A DNA stretch of 64,000 bases from Paenibacillus whitsoniae (GCF_003955665.1 NZ_RXHU01000022.1:62001-126000), one strand, 5' to 3'. Shown: positions 17,950 to 27,253, numbered from the stretch's first letter. Translations and numbers: made by a program. The notes: a model not told the origin generated them from the letters alone.

Positions 17950-19144
17950 GTAAACTCTGCTTCCCCTTTGCACTGGATTGCTCCTTCTTCATGATGAAAG
18001 CAGCACCTAGCAAGGTGATACCCGTAAGAAGAAAAACCGCTTCAATCCCCAGCCATCCGCCAATGACTCCGCCAAGTAGCGGGCCCATGACAATGCCGAA
18101 CTGACTTGCCGATTGGTTCAAGCTGACCGCCCTGCCACGGAAATCAGACTCTGCATATTTAACAATAAGCGCATTCAACGCGGGGTACACGGCTGCAAAA
18201 AAGAGGCCGTAACTAAAACGGAGAATGCCGAAGCCGACAAGATGATGGACGACAAGCTGCAGCAGATTGCCAATTCCCCCTCCGAGCAATCCAACAATCA
18301 GAATCTTCTCATAGCCGACTCGCCCGCCAATGATCCCCCAACGTGGCCCCATGATGACCGTAGCCACGCCGACGGCCGAGAACACAATGCCTGAACTGAG
18401 CGCAGCGTTAGCCGGTGTTTCCCCCAGGTGTGCCACATAAATCGTCAAGAGCGGCTCCAAGGTCATGACCGAGGTGGTGACGATTAAAGACAGTAAGAAG
18501 ATCCGCATTAATTGGCGGTTGCCTGCAGCGTACCGCAGATCCTTCACGACACTGAGACGTGCTCCCTCCTGCCGATTGTGAACTTCCTTCACCCCTACGA
18601 GGACGATAAGCACACACAAGAGTGTGATGGCGCCGGAGGCAAGGAAACACGCCCGCAATCCCAGCCAATGAGATAGCGCGCCCCCCACGAGCGGCCCGAT
18701 AATGCCGCCGGCAGCCGACGACGTAGAGATGACGCCTAACGCATAACCGACGTGCTTCTCCGGCGTATTCGTGCCGACCAAGGCGATCGATGCGGGGCTA
18801 AAGCCCGCCATCAGCCCTTGAAAAATCCGAACTAGGATGAAGGTGAAGGGATCCCCTACGAAATAGTTGGCGAAATGAGCCAAGCTTAACCCTATGCCAG
18901 ACCGAATCAGATTCGGTTTGCGACCATATTTATCCGCGAGGGCTCCCCAGAACGGAGCGCACAAACCGCTGATCAAAAAGCTGATCGAGATCGAAATGCC
19001 CGACCACACTTCCAGCCAGCTTTGAATGCCCAAATCATGTTGCAAGAAAACAGAAAAAAACGGAACCGACAGCGTAAACGCCATATGGTTAAAAAATAAG
19101 CTGATCCACAGCATGTAGAGATTGCGTTTCCAGTAGCGCTCCAT
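17936..19144 (-). CDS. Major facilitator superfamily transporter
   Basis: A 402-residue, 12-helix MFS transporter of the drug-efflux (MdtG-like) type. The loop 2-3 signature is visible as GALADKYGRKPNLIRSG, the motif-C-like region as GIIGPLVGGALSHWLGLRAC, and a second copy near GIVMGPLLGGVIGGWLGIEA. Start: the ATG at 19144 has a GGGGG tract at about 6 bases; an upstream ATG is less well placed. It overlaps the LysR gene by 14 bases, so the two share a transcript. In a sulfur-scavenging locus it might export a toxic by-product or carry a thio compound, but the substrate cannot be read from sequence. Confidence 0.88.
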   Translation of the reverse strand: MERYWKRNLYMLWISLFFNHMAFTLSVPFFSVFLQHDLGIQSWLEVWSGISISISFLISGLCAPFWGALADKYGRKPNLIRSGIGLSLAHFANYFVGDPFTFILVRIFQGLMAGFSPASIALVGTNTPEKHVGYALGVISTSSAAGGIIGPLVGGALSHWLGLRACFLASGAITLLCVLIVLVGVKEVHNRQEGARLSVVKDLRYAAGNRQLMRIFLLSLIVTTSVMTLEPLLTIYVAHLGETPANAALSSGIVFSAVGVATVIMGPRWGIIGGRVGYEKILIVGLLGGGIGNLLQLVVHHLVGFGILRFSYGLFFAAVYPALNALIVKYAESDFRGRAVSLNQSASQFGIVMGPLLGGVIGGWLGIEAVFLLTGITLLGAAFIMKKEQSSAKGKQSLHEYR

Positions 19145-19191
19145 GTGGCCCCCATTCAAAGCGTGTCAGCCGTCTCCCTTCCGCAGCACGC

Positions 19192-19407
19192 TCAAAATAA
19201 AGGCAACCGGTAGGCATCTCCCTCTTCGGAATAGAGTATGGCTTCAGAACTGTATAAATCAACCTGTACGAGAGGTGTTTGAATAGACCCCACTGTTAAC
19301 TTATTGGCCTTTAAGGCATGAATTAAGGAAGGGATCAGTTTATGATCGGTACCTAATAAGTTGACATTCACCAATTCTTGATTAAAAACAATTTGTGTTT
19401 TCTGCAC
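19192..19407 (-). CDS. Small hypothetical protein (71 residues)
   Basis: The gene starts at GTG (19407), directly after the strong site AAGGAGGAGAAGG. An in-frame ATG 16 codons upstream would read through the terminator hairpin and is rejected. The product is a small soluble protein (KTQIVFNQELVNVNLLGTDH; GSIQTPLVQVDLYSSEAIL) without Cys, membrane or repeat features. It is predicted to be mostly beta-strand. It sits between the monooxygenase terminator and the MFS gene on the same strand. I do not recognise the family and give no function. Confidence 0.65.
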   Translation of the reverse strand: MQKTQIVFNQELVNVNLLGTDHKLIPSLIHALKANKLTVGSIQTPLVQVDLYSSEAILYSEEGDAYRLPLF

Positions 19408-19422
19408 AGCCTTCTCCTCCTT

Positions 19423-19457
19423 AAAAAGAAAAATAGCATGGATGTATACATCCATGC
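19423..19457 (-). terminator. Palindromic terminator after the second NtaA-type gene
   Basis: A perfect 22-base palindrome at 19436-19457 (GCATGGATG-TATA-CATCCATGC) is followed on the minus strand by TATTTTTCTTTTT. It lies 47 bases after the monooxygenase stop and only 16 bases before the ribosome binding site of the next gene, so it ends the importer operon or acts as an attenuator for the small protein, MFS and LysR genes. Confidence 0.8.
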
Positions 19458-19503
19458 TTCCGGATAACCAGTCAGCTTGTGAATTCCAACGATATGCGAT
19501 TTG

Positions 19504-20826
19504 TTATACCTTTACTTTCGTGTACCGGTTCTCAGGAATCGGCACTCCTAAATTCCCACGAAGCGTATCGGCTTCGTACTCGGTTCGGAAGAGTCCGCGC
19601 TCTTGCAGGATCGGAACGACATAATCGACGAAGTCATCGAGGCCCTTTGGCAGCGCTGCGGCAATAATGAAGCCATCTGCGGCATGCTCTTCGAACCAGG
19701 CTTGCACGCGATCCGCGACATATTCCGCCGTTCCGGTAAATTCACCGCGCGGTGTAGCCACATTTAATGCAACTTGACGCAGCGTCAAATTTTTCTCCTT
19801 GGCCGTCTGCTTGATTTTATCGGTGCCGCTGCGGAAGCTGTTGCTGCCGAAATCGCCTAAATCCGGGAAAGGCTCATCCAGCGGATATTGGGAGAAATCA
19901 TGATGCTCAAAAAATCTCCCCAAAAAGTCCAGCGCCTTGTCGATCGTGACCAGGTTCGCGACCTCCTGGTATTTGCGTTCCGCCTCTTCTTCCGTGCGGC
20001 CAATAATCGGGGCAATACCAGGCAAAATCACAACCTCATCCGGGTTCCGCCCTGCGGCTGCAGCACGCTGCTTGATGTCCGCATAATAAGCTTTCGCTTC
20101 ATCAATCGTTTCATGGCCGGCAAAAATGGCATCGGCCACCTTCGCTGCGAACGCCCGCCCATCCTCGGAGGCGCCTGCTTGGAAAATAACAGGCTGCCCC
20201 TGCTTGGAACGGGCAATGTTCAATGGCCCCTGAACGGAGAAGTACTCGCCTTTATGATTCAACGTATGAAGCTTGCTCGGATCAAAGAATACGCCGCTCT
20301 CTTTGTTGCGAACGAAGGCATCATCTTCCCAGGAATCCCACAGCCCGCGTGTGACCTCCAGATATTCATTCGCAATCTTGTAGCGCTCAGGGTGCGAAGG
20401 ATGCTCAGCTTTGCTGTAGTTTTTGGCGGACCCTTCGAGGGGTGAAGTCACGACATTCCAGCCGGCCCGCCCTCCGCTGATCATGTCGATCGAAGCAAAC
20501 TGCCGAGCGATCGTGAAAGGCTCGCTGTAGGAAGTCGACACCGTTCCGACGAGGCCGATATGCGTCGTAACCGAAGCCAGCGCCGATAGAATCGTGATCG
20601 GTTCAAAGCGATTGAGAAAATGGGGGATCGATTTCTCGGTAATGTACAGGCCATCCGCGATAAATACCAAATCGAATTTCCCCGCTTCGGCTTTTTGTGC
20701 CTGCTGCCGATAAAAACTGATATTTACACTGGCGTCCGTAATTGCATCCGGATGTCTCCAACCCGATACGTTGCCCCCGACGCCATGAATGATGGCACCT
20801 AATTTGATTTGTCTTGGTTTCGTCAT
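19504..20826 (-). CDS. NtaA/SnaA-type FMNH2-dependent monooxygenase (paralogue)
   Basis: A 440-residue LLM-class monooxygenase and close paralogue of the protein at 15582-16919. Shared blocks include [26 protein letters not shown] and [11 protein letters not shown]. Start: the ATG at 20826 follows GGAGAGGG. It is the last gene of the amino-acid importer operon, 15 bases after the GNAT gene. By analogy with B. subtilis YxeK it may oxygenate an N-acetylated S-substituted cysteine so that the C-S bond breaks. Having two copies under separate operators suggests two substrates or conditions. Reduced flavin must come from a reductase encoded elsewhere. Confidence 0.92.
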   Translation of the reverse strand: MTKPRQIKLGAIIHGVGGNVSGWRHPDAITDASVNISFYRQQAQKAEAGKFDLVFIADGLYITEKSIPHFLNRFEPITILSALASVTTHIGLVGTVSTSYSEPFTIARQFASIDMISGGRAGWNVVTSPLEGSAKNYSKAEHPSHPERYKIANEYLEVTRGLWDSWEDDAFVRNKESGVFFDPSKLHTLNHKGEYFSVQGPLNIARSKQGQPVIFQAGASEDGRAFAAKVADAIFAGHETIDEAKAYYADIKQRAAAAGRNPDEVVILPGIAPIIGRTEEEAERKYQEVANLVTIDKALDFLGRFFEHHDFSQYPLDEPFPDLGDFGSNSFRSGTDKIKQTAKEKNLTLRQVALNVATPRGEFTGTAEYVADRVQAWFEEHAADGFIIAAALPKGLDDFVDYVVPILQERGLFRTEYEADTLRGNLGVPIPENRYTKVKV

Positions 20827-20841
20827 AAAGTCCCTCTCCTT

Positions 20842-21372
20842 TCACAAGATGGCTGCTGTCTGTATGTGCAGGCGATAGCTTTTCACAAGAATTTCGCCCT
20901 TTTGGATATCTTTGTCGTACGCACGTTCAAAACCCAATCGCTCGTACAGCTTTACTGCGGATTCCATCATATCCGAGGTGTGCAGATGAAGTGTATCTGC
21001 GCCTAAAGCTGCAGCGCGTTTCACATTCTCCTGGATGAGCGCGGTGGCGATGCCCTGCCCTCTGGCACTTGGCGCGACCGCCAGCAACCGTAGAATGGGG
21101 GATTCAATGCCGAGCTCCGGCGAGTCATAAGCGGCATCCGAGGAGTGAAACAGCTGTGAGCTGCCCACGACTTCATCATCAATTAGAGCGATAATGCGTG
21201 CAATGGGTCTCTCGCTATCGACGGAAGCCAAAATATTTTCCTTATATTGTTCCCAGCCTTCGGGTGGCAGAACGGACTGATATTGCCCATAGGCTTCCTC
21301 CAGCACTCTGCGAATGGCATCCCGATCCTCAGCCGTCGCTTCACGAATGCGTACCTCTTTGCTATCCGGCAT
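20842..21372 (-). CDS. GNAT N-acetyltransferase
   Basis: A 176-residue GNAT-fold acetyltransferase. The acetyl-CoA pyrophosphate loop is visible as RLLAVAPSARGQGIATALIQ (R/Q-x-x-G-x-G/A pattern RGQGIA), preceded by the beta-strand pair IIALIDDEVVGSSQLFH and followed by LHLHTSDMMESAVKLYERLG. Start: the ATG at 21372 has AAGGAGGGG in front. It is encoded between the DinB and monooxygenase genes in one operon. In the B. subtilis yxe and ytm clusters an acetyltransferase of this type N-acetylates the thioether amino acid before the monooxygenase acts; the same role is inferred here. Confidence 0.88.
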   Translation of the reverse strand: MPDSKEVRIREATAEDRDAIRRVLEEAYGQYQSVLPPEGWEQYKENILASVDSERPIARIIALIDDEVVGSSQLFHSSDAAYDSPELGIESPILRLLAVAPSARGQGIATALIQENVKRAAALGADTLHLHTSDMMESAVKLYERLGFERAYDKDIQKGEILVKSYRLHIQTAAIL

Positions 21373-21384
21373 GGTTGCCCCTCC

Positions 21385-21861
21385 TTATACACGCGCTTTC
21401 AAGACGTTCTTAATGCGCTCGAGCTGCCCCAAATGATGCTGAACGTGCGCGATGAAAGAATGCACCACATCCGCCAGCGTCAACGTTTGACCTTTAAAAT
21501 TGACACCGGTTTTCGCCCAATCCTCCGCCGATAAGCGCTGAAATAAGGATGTGTTATAAATGAGCAAGGCTTGAAAAGCCGCTAAAATGTCGGACGCCGA
21601 GCCCCCATTCGCCTTCGCGCCGCTCACCCACGCATCTTGGTCAAACGCCGGCAATTGAGCCGTCGCTCCGGCAAGAATCGCGCGAATCCGGAAGGACACG
21701 ACAAGGTTATGATCAGCCAGATGTGACAGTACTTCAGTGAGACTCCATTGATCTGAGCGGGGCTTCCACGTCAGTTGCTCTTCGCTGATGCCCGCAATGG
21801 CCTCCTGCAGCTGCGCATGTGTGTGTAAATAGGCGGAGAAGTCTGGAATCGTTATACTCAT
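21385..21861 (-). CDS. DinB/YfiT-like putative metal-dependent protein
   Basis: A 158-residue four-helix protein of the DinB superfamily. Three His residues fit the expected metal site: one near residue 47 in LSHLADHNLVVSFRIR and two in the last helix (FIAHVQHHLGQLERI). The WSLTEVLSHLADHN pattern is typical. Members include bacillithiol and mycothiol S-transferases, which would suit a sulfur operon, but many have no known role. Its start overlaps the stop of the M20 gene by 4 bases (ATGA), so it is translated with it. A thiol-transferase function is an inference from family and context. Confidence 0.82.
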   Translation of the reverse strand: MSITIPDFSAYLHTHAQLQEAIAGISEEQLTWKPRSDQWSLTEVLSHLADHNLVVSFRIRAILAGATAQLPAFDQDAWVSGAKANGGSASDILAAFQALLIYNTSLFQRLSAEDWAKTGVNFKGQTLTLADVVHSFIAHVQHHLGQLERIKNVLKARV

Positions 21862-23042
21862 TGTGGTCCCTCCTGTGAAATGGTAGATGATAACTGGTGC
21901 AAAGATGCTTGAGCTGCAAAAGTGAAATAATCGGCGGTGCTCAGCAAGGCTCGCTCATCGAGATCAAAGGCTGGATGGTGCCATTCCTGCGAGCCCGAGG
22001 TGCCCACGAAGACGAACACCCCCGGAACCTGCTTCTGGTAAAAAGCAAAATCTTCCCCTGCAGGTGACGGCGCGGGTGCAAGGACGGTTAAACCGGCTTG
22101 CTTTGCAGCACCTTCAGCTAACAAAGCCAAGTTCGCGTCATTGACTACCGCTGGCGGCCCTTTAATCCATCGCACGGTGGCTTTCGTTCCGTATGCGGCC
22201 GCTACTCCGTGAACGACTTCCTCCAACCTTCTGATGACCACAGCACGTACATGTTCATCAAACGTCCGCAGCGTCCCATCCAAAATCGCCTTCTCCGGAA
22301 TGACATTCCAGGCGGTCCCGCTGTGGATCCGCGTCACACTGATGACAGCGCTCTGCAAAGAGCTGATGTTCCGACTCACGATCGCTTGCAGCGCTGTGAT
22401 GATATGTGCCCCCGTCACGATGGGATCGATGCCCGCTTCGGGAACCGCCGCATGCGTCCCAAGGCCTTCCACCTCGATGGCAAAGCCGTCGGCTGCGGCC
22501 ATCAGCGGTCCGGATGTGATCCCGATTGTCCCGACGGGCAAATCCGGCTTGTTGTGCAGGCCAAAAATTGCCTGCACGCCTTGCAGCGCACCGCTGGCGA
22601 TGACCAGCTCCGCCCCTTGCGCTTTCTCCTCGGCCGGTTGGAAAATGAACCGAACCAGGCCCTTCAGCTCCGCTTCGCGCGCTTTCAGCTGCAGCGCTGC
22701 CCCAAGCACAGCCGCCGTATGGAAATCGTGGCCGCAGGCATGCATTTTGCCTGGCACCTGCGAAGCGTATGGCAGCCCTGTGTCTTCTTGGATAGGCAGC
22801 GCATCAATATCGGCCCGAATCGCGATGATCGGTCCTCCACCGCCAACCTCGGCAATCAGGCCCGTTCGGAGCGGATATTCATCTGCGATGCGAATGCCCG
22901 CTTCGATGAGCTTGGCGCGAATGGCAGCAGTAGTCTGCACTTCTTCGTGGGATAATTCCGGAAATTGATGCAGCTGCCGCCGAAATGCAATCAGTTGCTG
23001 CTCTAGAGACGTCCGTGTCTGCTCCAAGATAGAATCACTCAT
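21858..23042 (-). CDS. M20-family amidohydrolase (N-acyl amino acid deacylase)
   Basis: A 394-residue metallo-amidohydrolase of the HipO/AbgB/YxeP group. Metal-site motifs in order are MHACGHDFHTAAVLGAA (Cys/His/Asp), the catalytic Glu pair in FIFQPAEEKAQGA, and a late His in WHHPAFDLDE. A dimerisation domain lies in between (GFAIEVEGLGTHAAVPEAGI). Start: the ATG at 23042 follows GGAAGGGGAG; an ATG 16 codons upstream lacks a binding site. Within this operon it probably removes the acetyl group from N-acetylcysteine or a related product after C-S cleavage, the task of YxeP in B. subtilis. It could also act on other N-acyl amino acids. Confidence 0.9.
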   Translation of the reverse strand: MSDSILEQTRTSLEQQLIAFRRQLHQFPELSHEEVQTTAAIRAKLIEAGIRIADEYPLRTGLIAEVGGGGPIIAIRADIDALPIQEDTGLPYASQVPGKMHACGHDFHTAAVLGAALQLKAREAELKGLVRFIFQPAEEKAQGAELVIASGALQGVQAIFGLHNKPDLPVGTIGITSGPLMAAADGFAIEVEGLGTHAAVPEAGIDPIVTGAHIITALQAIVSRNISSLQSAVISVTRIHSGTAWNVIPEKAILDGTLRTFDEHVRAVVIRRLEEVVHGVAAAYGTKATVRWIKGPPAVVNDANLALLAEGAAKQAGLTVLAPAPSPAGEDFAFYQKQVPGVFVFVGTSGSQEWHHPAFDLDERALLSTADYFTFAAQASLHQLSSTISQEGPQ

Positions 23043-23061
23043 TCTGCTCTCCCCTTCCGCC

Positions 23062-24072
23062 TTATACCGGTAATTCCGAGAAAGCTTCACTTAACAGCTC
23101 AAAGGAGCGCAACCGTTTCGCGAAATCTTTGACGGACGTTGTGACGATGAATTCATCAATGCCGTACTTCTGCTGCAGCTCCAACAGCTTGTGCCGCACC
23201 GTCTCCTTGGTGCCCTTCGTAATCTCCGCTTGCTTCACTTCCACAGTGAATTTCGCTTGCGTTTGGCGGCCGTACTCCTCCGCTTGCTCGATAGTGCCGA
23301 CCGTTAAGGTTTTGCCGTTCTCCAGATGGATCTTGACATTCTTATATTCGCCAGCCAGCTCGCTGGCTTCTTCTTCCGTATCTGCGACGATCAGCGAGAG
23401 CGCAAGCAGCAGCTTCGGCGTTGTGCCGTGATCATGGTTAAAATGTTGACGATACGCTGCGAATCCCGCTTCGGCCACCTCTTGGTCGCCGTTGATGAAC
23501 TGCGCGAACACATACGGCAGCCCGGCTTCCGCTGCTGATTGCGCACTCGCAGCGCTGGCGCCCAGGATAAAAATGTCCGCAGGCAGGGGCGGAATCGGAG
23601 AGACGCGCAAGCCCTTGAGCGGATGATCCTCCCTCAGTTGATTACCCACAAACTGCTGCAGATCATCCAGCTTCTCCGCCAAGGAGGGCGCCTCCGTAAT
23701 TCCTTGCTGCAGCGCTTTGGTGGAGCGGGGAAGTCCGCCAGGCGCGCGGCCAATGCCGAGATCCACCCTGCCCGGCGCCAGCGTAGCCAGCACGTTGAAG
23801 TTTTCAGCCACTTTATAAGGGCTGTAGTGCTGAAGCATAATACCGCCCGAACCGATGCGGATTCGCTCTGTTTTAGCCAGTAGATGTGAAATCAGCACCT
23901 CCGGCGAAGAGCCTGCAACCTGTTCGGAATCATGATGCTCCGATACCCAGAAGCGGTGGTAGCCCAGCGCTTCTGCCTTTTGCACAAGCGCAATTGTATG
24001 CTGAAAGGCATCGTAAGCCGTTTCCCCCGGAAACACGACGCTTTGATCCAAAATACTAAGTTTAATTCCCAT
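23062..24072 (-). CDS. MsnO8/YtmO-type luciferase-like monooxygenase
   Basis: A 336-residue LLM-class flavin oxidoreductase of the MsnO8 type. Features are LGYHRFWVSEHHD, the AGSSPEVLISHLLAKTERIR region, GSGGIMLQHYSPYKVAENFN, LAPGRVDLGIGRAPGG and YGIDEFIVTTSV. It differs clearly from the two NtaA-type enzymes in the region. The B. subtilis ytm operon likewise has one YtmO-type and one YtnJ-type enzyme. The binding site is modest (AAGCGAGTG). It stands 33 bases after the ABC ATPase gene and 19 before the M20 gene. Likely oxidises an imported organosulfur compound; the substrate is unknown. Confidence 0.9.
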   Translation of the reverse strand: MGIKLSILDQSVVFPGETAYDAFQHTIALVQKAEALGYHRFWVSEHHDSEQVAGSSPEVLISHLLAKTERIRIGSGGIMLQHYSPYKVAENFNVLATLAPGRVDLGIGRAPGGLPRSTKALQQGITEAPSLAEKLDDLQQFVGNQLREDHPLKGLRVSPIPPLPADIFILGASAASAQSAAEAGLPYVFAQFINGDQEVAEAGFAAYRQHFNHDHGTTPKLLLALSLIVADTEEEASELAGEYKNVKIHLENGKTLTVGTIEQAEEYGRQTQAKFTVEVKQAEITKGTKETVRHKLLELQQKYGIDEFIVTTSVKDFAKRLRSFELLSEAFSELPV

Positions 24073-24105
24073 AATCGTTCACTCGCTTTCCATTGTGACT
24101 ATCGA

Positions 24106-24858
24106 CTAAATGCTATAGCTCCACTCGGGCGTGAATCGTTTTAAAAATTGTCGGGTGCGCTCTTCCTTCGCATTGCCGAAAATATCCTGCGGCGTACCCT
24201 CCTCCACAATGACACCTTGATCCATGAAGACCACGTGATTGGACACTTCGCGGGCAAAGCCCATCTCATGGGTCACGACAATCATCGTGATGCCCTCTTT
24301 GGCGATTTTCTGAATCACCTCGAGCACTTCGCCCACGAGCTCGGGATCCAGCGCCGAAGTAGGCTCATCGAACAAAATGACCTCCGGGTTCAATGCCAGC
24401 GCCCGTGCGATGCCTACCCGCTGCTGCTGTCCGCCGGAAAGCTGGCTGGGATAAGCGTCGAGCTTTGCGCCAAGTCCTACCTTCTCCAGCACTTTCACGC
24501 TGGTTTCCCTGGCCTTCTCCTTGGATTGCCTTTGAACAATGACGAGTCCTTCCATGACATTTTCAAGCACCGTTTTATGCTTAAACAGGTTATAATGCTG
24601 AAACACCATCGCCGTTTTTTTCCGAAGGGTGTGAATCTGCTCTTTGCTCGGTTTCTTGCAATTCACCGTATAATCGCCGATCGTGACCTCGCCTTGCCCC
24701 GGCTTCTCCAAATAATTCAAGCAGCGCAGCAGGGTCGTTTTTCCCGAACCGCTTGGCCCCAGTATGCAGACGACCTCGCCTTTTTGCACGGTGAGGTTGA
24801 TGCCTTTCAGCACATCGTTTTTCCCGAACGACTTGGTAATGTTGGTCAGTTGAATCAT
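24106..24858 (-). CDS. Polar amino-acid ABC importer ATPase
   Basis: A 250-residue ATPase of the polar amino-acid uptake class (GlnQ/TcyN-like). Walker A is [18 protein letters not shown], the signature [17 protein letters not shown], Walker [21 protein letters not shown], followed by the switch His in [12 protein letters not shown]. Start: the ATG at 24858 overlaps the permease stop (ATGA). With the two permeases and the binding lipoprotein it forms a full importer. B. subtilis TcyJKLMN (ytm operon) imports cystine and related sulfur compounds, so a sulfur amino acid or thioether is the likely cargo. Confidence 0.93.
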   Translation of the reverse strand: MIQLTNITKSFGKNDVLKGINLTVQKGEVVCILGPSGSGKTTLLRCLNYLEKPGQGEVTIGDYTVNCKKPSKEQIHTLRKKTAMVFQHYNLFKHKTVLENVMEGLVIVQRQSKEKARETSVKVLEKVGLGAKLDAYPSQLSGGQQQRVGIARALALNPEVILFDEPTSALDPELVGEVLEVIQKIAKEGITMIVVTHEMGFAREVSNHVVFMDQGVIVEEGTPQDIFGNAKEERTRQFLKRFTPEWSYSI

Positions 24859-25565
24859 GATACGCCACCTCGGTTGTACAGATTAATCCTTCTTTCCAGC
24901 AAGCCGGCTGCCCGTTCAATCAGGAACGTAATCCCCCAGAACAACAAGGCGGCGGCAATGTAAGCTTCGAAAAACTTCCAATTGGTCGTTGCCACGATCT
25001 GCGCCTTCGCGTTAATCTCAACGACCGATACCGTAAAAGCGAGCGTGGAGCCGTGCAGCATCCCAATCAGTGAGTTAGATAAGTTCGGCAGGCTGACCGC
25101 GAGCGCTTGCGGCAAAATAATGCGGCGAAGCGCCTGCGGTGTCGTCATCCCGATCGAATGCGCTGCTTCCATCTGCCCTCGATCTATGGCTCCGATGCCC
25201 GATCTGACGACCTCGGAGAGATAAGCCCCGGCCGTTATTGAAAAGGAGATGAAAGCAAAACCAATCATCGGGATCGAGGCCGCCCGGAAGCTTAAGCCCA
25301 AAGCTGCAGCTGTTCCGTCAATGACCATCGGCAAGCCGAAATAAATCAGCAGCAAATGCATCAACATTGGCGTACCTCGAATGAAGGTTACATAAGCTGT
25401 TGCCAAATAATGCAGAAAAGGAACCCTGTATAGTCGGATTAAAGCCGACGCTGTGCCGATCAGAAAGCCGAAGAAAACGGAAACGACCGTAATCATGAGC
25501 GTTGTCGGCAAGGCGGACAGCAGTTGAACAAAGGCCGTCCATATAAATCCAGGATCAATCTTCAT
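24855..25565 (-). CDS. Polar amino-acid ABC importer permease 1
   Basis: A 236-residue HisMQ/GlnP-type permease with about five helices. Landmarks are [40 protein letters not shown], the coupling loop [20 protein letters not shown] and [20 protein letters not shown]. Start: the ATG at 25565 overlaps the stop of permease 2 by 4 bases, and its own stop overlaps the ATPase start, so the three genes are tightly coupled. It resembles TcyL/TcyM-type permeases. Confidence 0.93.
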   Translation of the reverse strand: MKIDPGFIWTAFVQLLSALPTTLMITVVSVFFGFLIGTASALIRLYRVPFLHYLATAYVTFIRGTPMLMHLLLIYFGLPMVIDGTAAALGLSFRAASIPMIGFAFISFSITAGAYLSEVVRSGIGAIDRGQMEAAHSIGMTTPQALRRIILPQALAVSLPNLSNSLIGMLHGSTLAFTVSVVEINAKAQIVATTNWKFFEAYIAAALLFWGITFLIERAAGLLERRINLYNRGGVS

Positions 25566-26338
25566 GCCTGAATCCCCCCTTTATCCGGCTGCGATGCCCA
25601 GGCACTTTTGAACCAGCGGCGCGACAGCGGCTGCCGCTCTTCGTTCACAAGCGGCTGCTCGTGTTGAAGCAGACGTTTCTCGATATAAATGAACAACTTC
25701 TCCAGACCATAGCAGATAACAAAATAGATGAGGGATAACGAAATATACGTCTCCATAAAATGTTGTGTCGCTGAACCTAGCGTCTGTGCTTTCCCCATGA
25801 GCTCCATCGCACCGAGGGAAAACGCCAGCGACGTATCCTTCAGATTCGCGATCAGCAGGTTCGCAAAGTTCGGCAGTGCAATCGCCAGCGCCTGCGGCAG
25901 GATGATGCGGCTGAACGCTTGATAGCCCGTCATCCCGACGGCATAGGCCGCTTCCACCTGCCCTCTGTCCACAGCTTTCACCGCAGCTCGAATGACTTCC
26001 GAGATGTAGGCTCCCGCATGTAAAGCAAAGGCCAGAATGACGAATGCGAGTACCGGCGCTTTCGACACATCAAGGTGAACGGCCTTCAAGATTTCCGGCA
26101 GACCGTAGTAGATTAGAAAGAGCTGAATCAAGATCGGCGTACCTCGGAAGAAGGACACATAAATTTGCGACAACCGCTGTAGCAGCGGAACCTGATACAG
26201 CCGGGGCACCGCAATAAGAAACCCTACAACGACACCGAGCACCATCGAACAAGCCACGATGAATAAGCTGATAGGAATATAGGCAAGCAATTTAGGCAAA
26301 AACTCAAACACATAGGTGATATCGAATTGGTTGGCCAT
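25562..26338 (-). CDS. Polar amino-acid ABC importer permease 2
   Basis: A 258-residue partner permease of the same family. It shows FFRGTPILIQLFLIYYGLPE, LHAGAYISEVIRAAVKAVDR, GQVEAAYAVGMTGYQAFSRI and ILPQALAIALPNFANLLIAN. The C-terminus carries a longer basic cytoplasmic tail (EKRLLQHEQPLVNEERQPLS) than permease 1. It lies 39 bases after the binding-protein gene. The two permeases should form a heterodimer, as TcyL and TcyM do. Confidence 0.93.
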   Translation of the reverse strand: MANQFDITYVFEFLPKLLAYIPISLFIVACSMVLGVVVGFLIAVPRLYQVPLLQRLSQIYVSFFRGTPILIQLFLIYYGLPEILKAVHLDVSKAPVLAFVILAFALHAGAYISEVIRAAVKAVDRGQVEAAYAVGMTGYQAFSRIILPQALAIALPNFANLLIANLKDTSLAFSLGAMELMGKAQTLGSATQHFMETYISLSLIYFVICYGLEKLFIYIEKRLLQHEQPLVNEERQPLSRRWFKSAWASQPDKGGIQA

Positions 26339-26377
26339 AACGGCGATCTCACCTTTCGTATTGTCGTGGAATGTGTG

Positions 26378-27253
26378 TTAATCTTCTTTTTTTGTAAAAT
26401 CTCCGCCCAGCCACTGCGTGCTCAGCTTTGACAGCGTGCCGTCAGCCTTCACGGCTTTCAGCGCATCATCGATTTTGCCTGCTAGTTCTTGCGCATCTTT
26501 ATCGTTTTTGCGGAACAAGAAGCGAACTTCGGCTTCTTCAATGATCGGTCCCACCGCTTTTAATTTGCTTTGCGGATCAACCAGCGGCAGCAGGAAGTCC
26601 GCTCCAAGCGAAGCGTCCACGCGCCCTGTCGTCAATTGATTGACGAGATCGTTGGCCGCGCCACTTTGATACACAATTTTAATCGCGTTATCGTGCGCTT
26701 TGTTGTAATTCTCCAGCAGCGTCGCTTCGGCGCTGGTCGCCGTCGTGAGCGCCTTCTTGCCCTTCAGATCATCGATCGATTTAATCGTCGTATTATCCTT
26801 CGCGACGAGCACTTTCGTTTTCCAATAAGCATAAGGCTCGTTATTAAAGTAGTACTTCTCTTCCCGTTCCTTGTTTTTCTCAATTTCATGGGCGACGAAG
26901 TCAATTTTGTTCGTCTCCAGGCTGAGCAGCAGGTTGGCGAAATCCATTGTTTTGAATTCAAACTCATAATCCGGCAATCGTTTATCCAGCTCTCGGACTA
27001 ACTCGATATCGTAGCCCGTCAGTTTACCGTCTTTATCGAGGAAAGCGACGTTCGGAAACTGTGTGCCTGTGCCTACGATAATTTTTTTGACTTTAACGGG
27101 CGCTGCAGATGCTGCCGTAGAGGCAGCCGGCACTTTCGTCCCCTCTGCCGCGGCCGAAGTGGATGCAGTCGTCGTTGTGCTTTTGGAGCCGCAGCCTGCT
27201 GCCACCAAAGCCAACGTAAGTGTAGTTACTGTAAGTGTCGCAATTTTTTTCAT
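26378..27253 (-). CDS. Polar amino-acid ABC importer binding lipoprotein
   Basis: A 291-residue family-3 solute-binding lipoprotein. The signal ends with the lipobox VAAGC (Cys near residue 21), followed by a Ser/Thr/Ala linker. Family-3 features are FPNVAFLDKDGKLTGYDIEL, FEFKTMDFANLLLSLETNKI, DFVAHEIEKNKEREEKYYF and LKGKKALTTATSAEATLLEN. This group includes the TcyJ/TcyK and YxeM lipoproteins. It is first in a nine-gene operon reaching 19504; the start follows GGAGGGG. A promoter should lie in the 145-base gap that holds the LysR-type operator. Confidence 0.92.
   Translation of the reverse strand: MKKIATLTVTTLTLALVAAGCGSKSTTTTASTSAAAEGTKVPAASTAASAAPVKVKKIIVGTGTQFPNVAFLDKDGKLTGYDIELVRELDKRLPDYEFEFKTMDFANLLLSLETNKIDFVAHEIEKNKEREEKYYFNNEPYAYWKTKVLVAKDNTTIKSIDDLKGKKALTTATSAEATLLENYNKAHDNAIKIVYQSGAANDLVNQLTTGRVDASLGADFLLPLVDPQSKLKAVGPIIEEAEVRFLFRKNDKDAQELAGKIDDALKAVKADGTLSKLSTQWLGGDFTKKED

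Noticed and set aside
22209..22968. Two overlapping plus-strand frames of about 245 codons
   Set aside because: Antisense to the M20 gene, which has full catalytic motifs; codon composition explains them.
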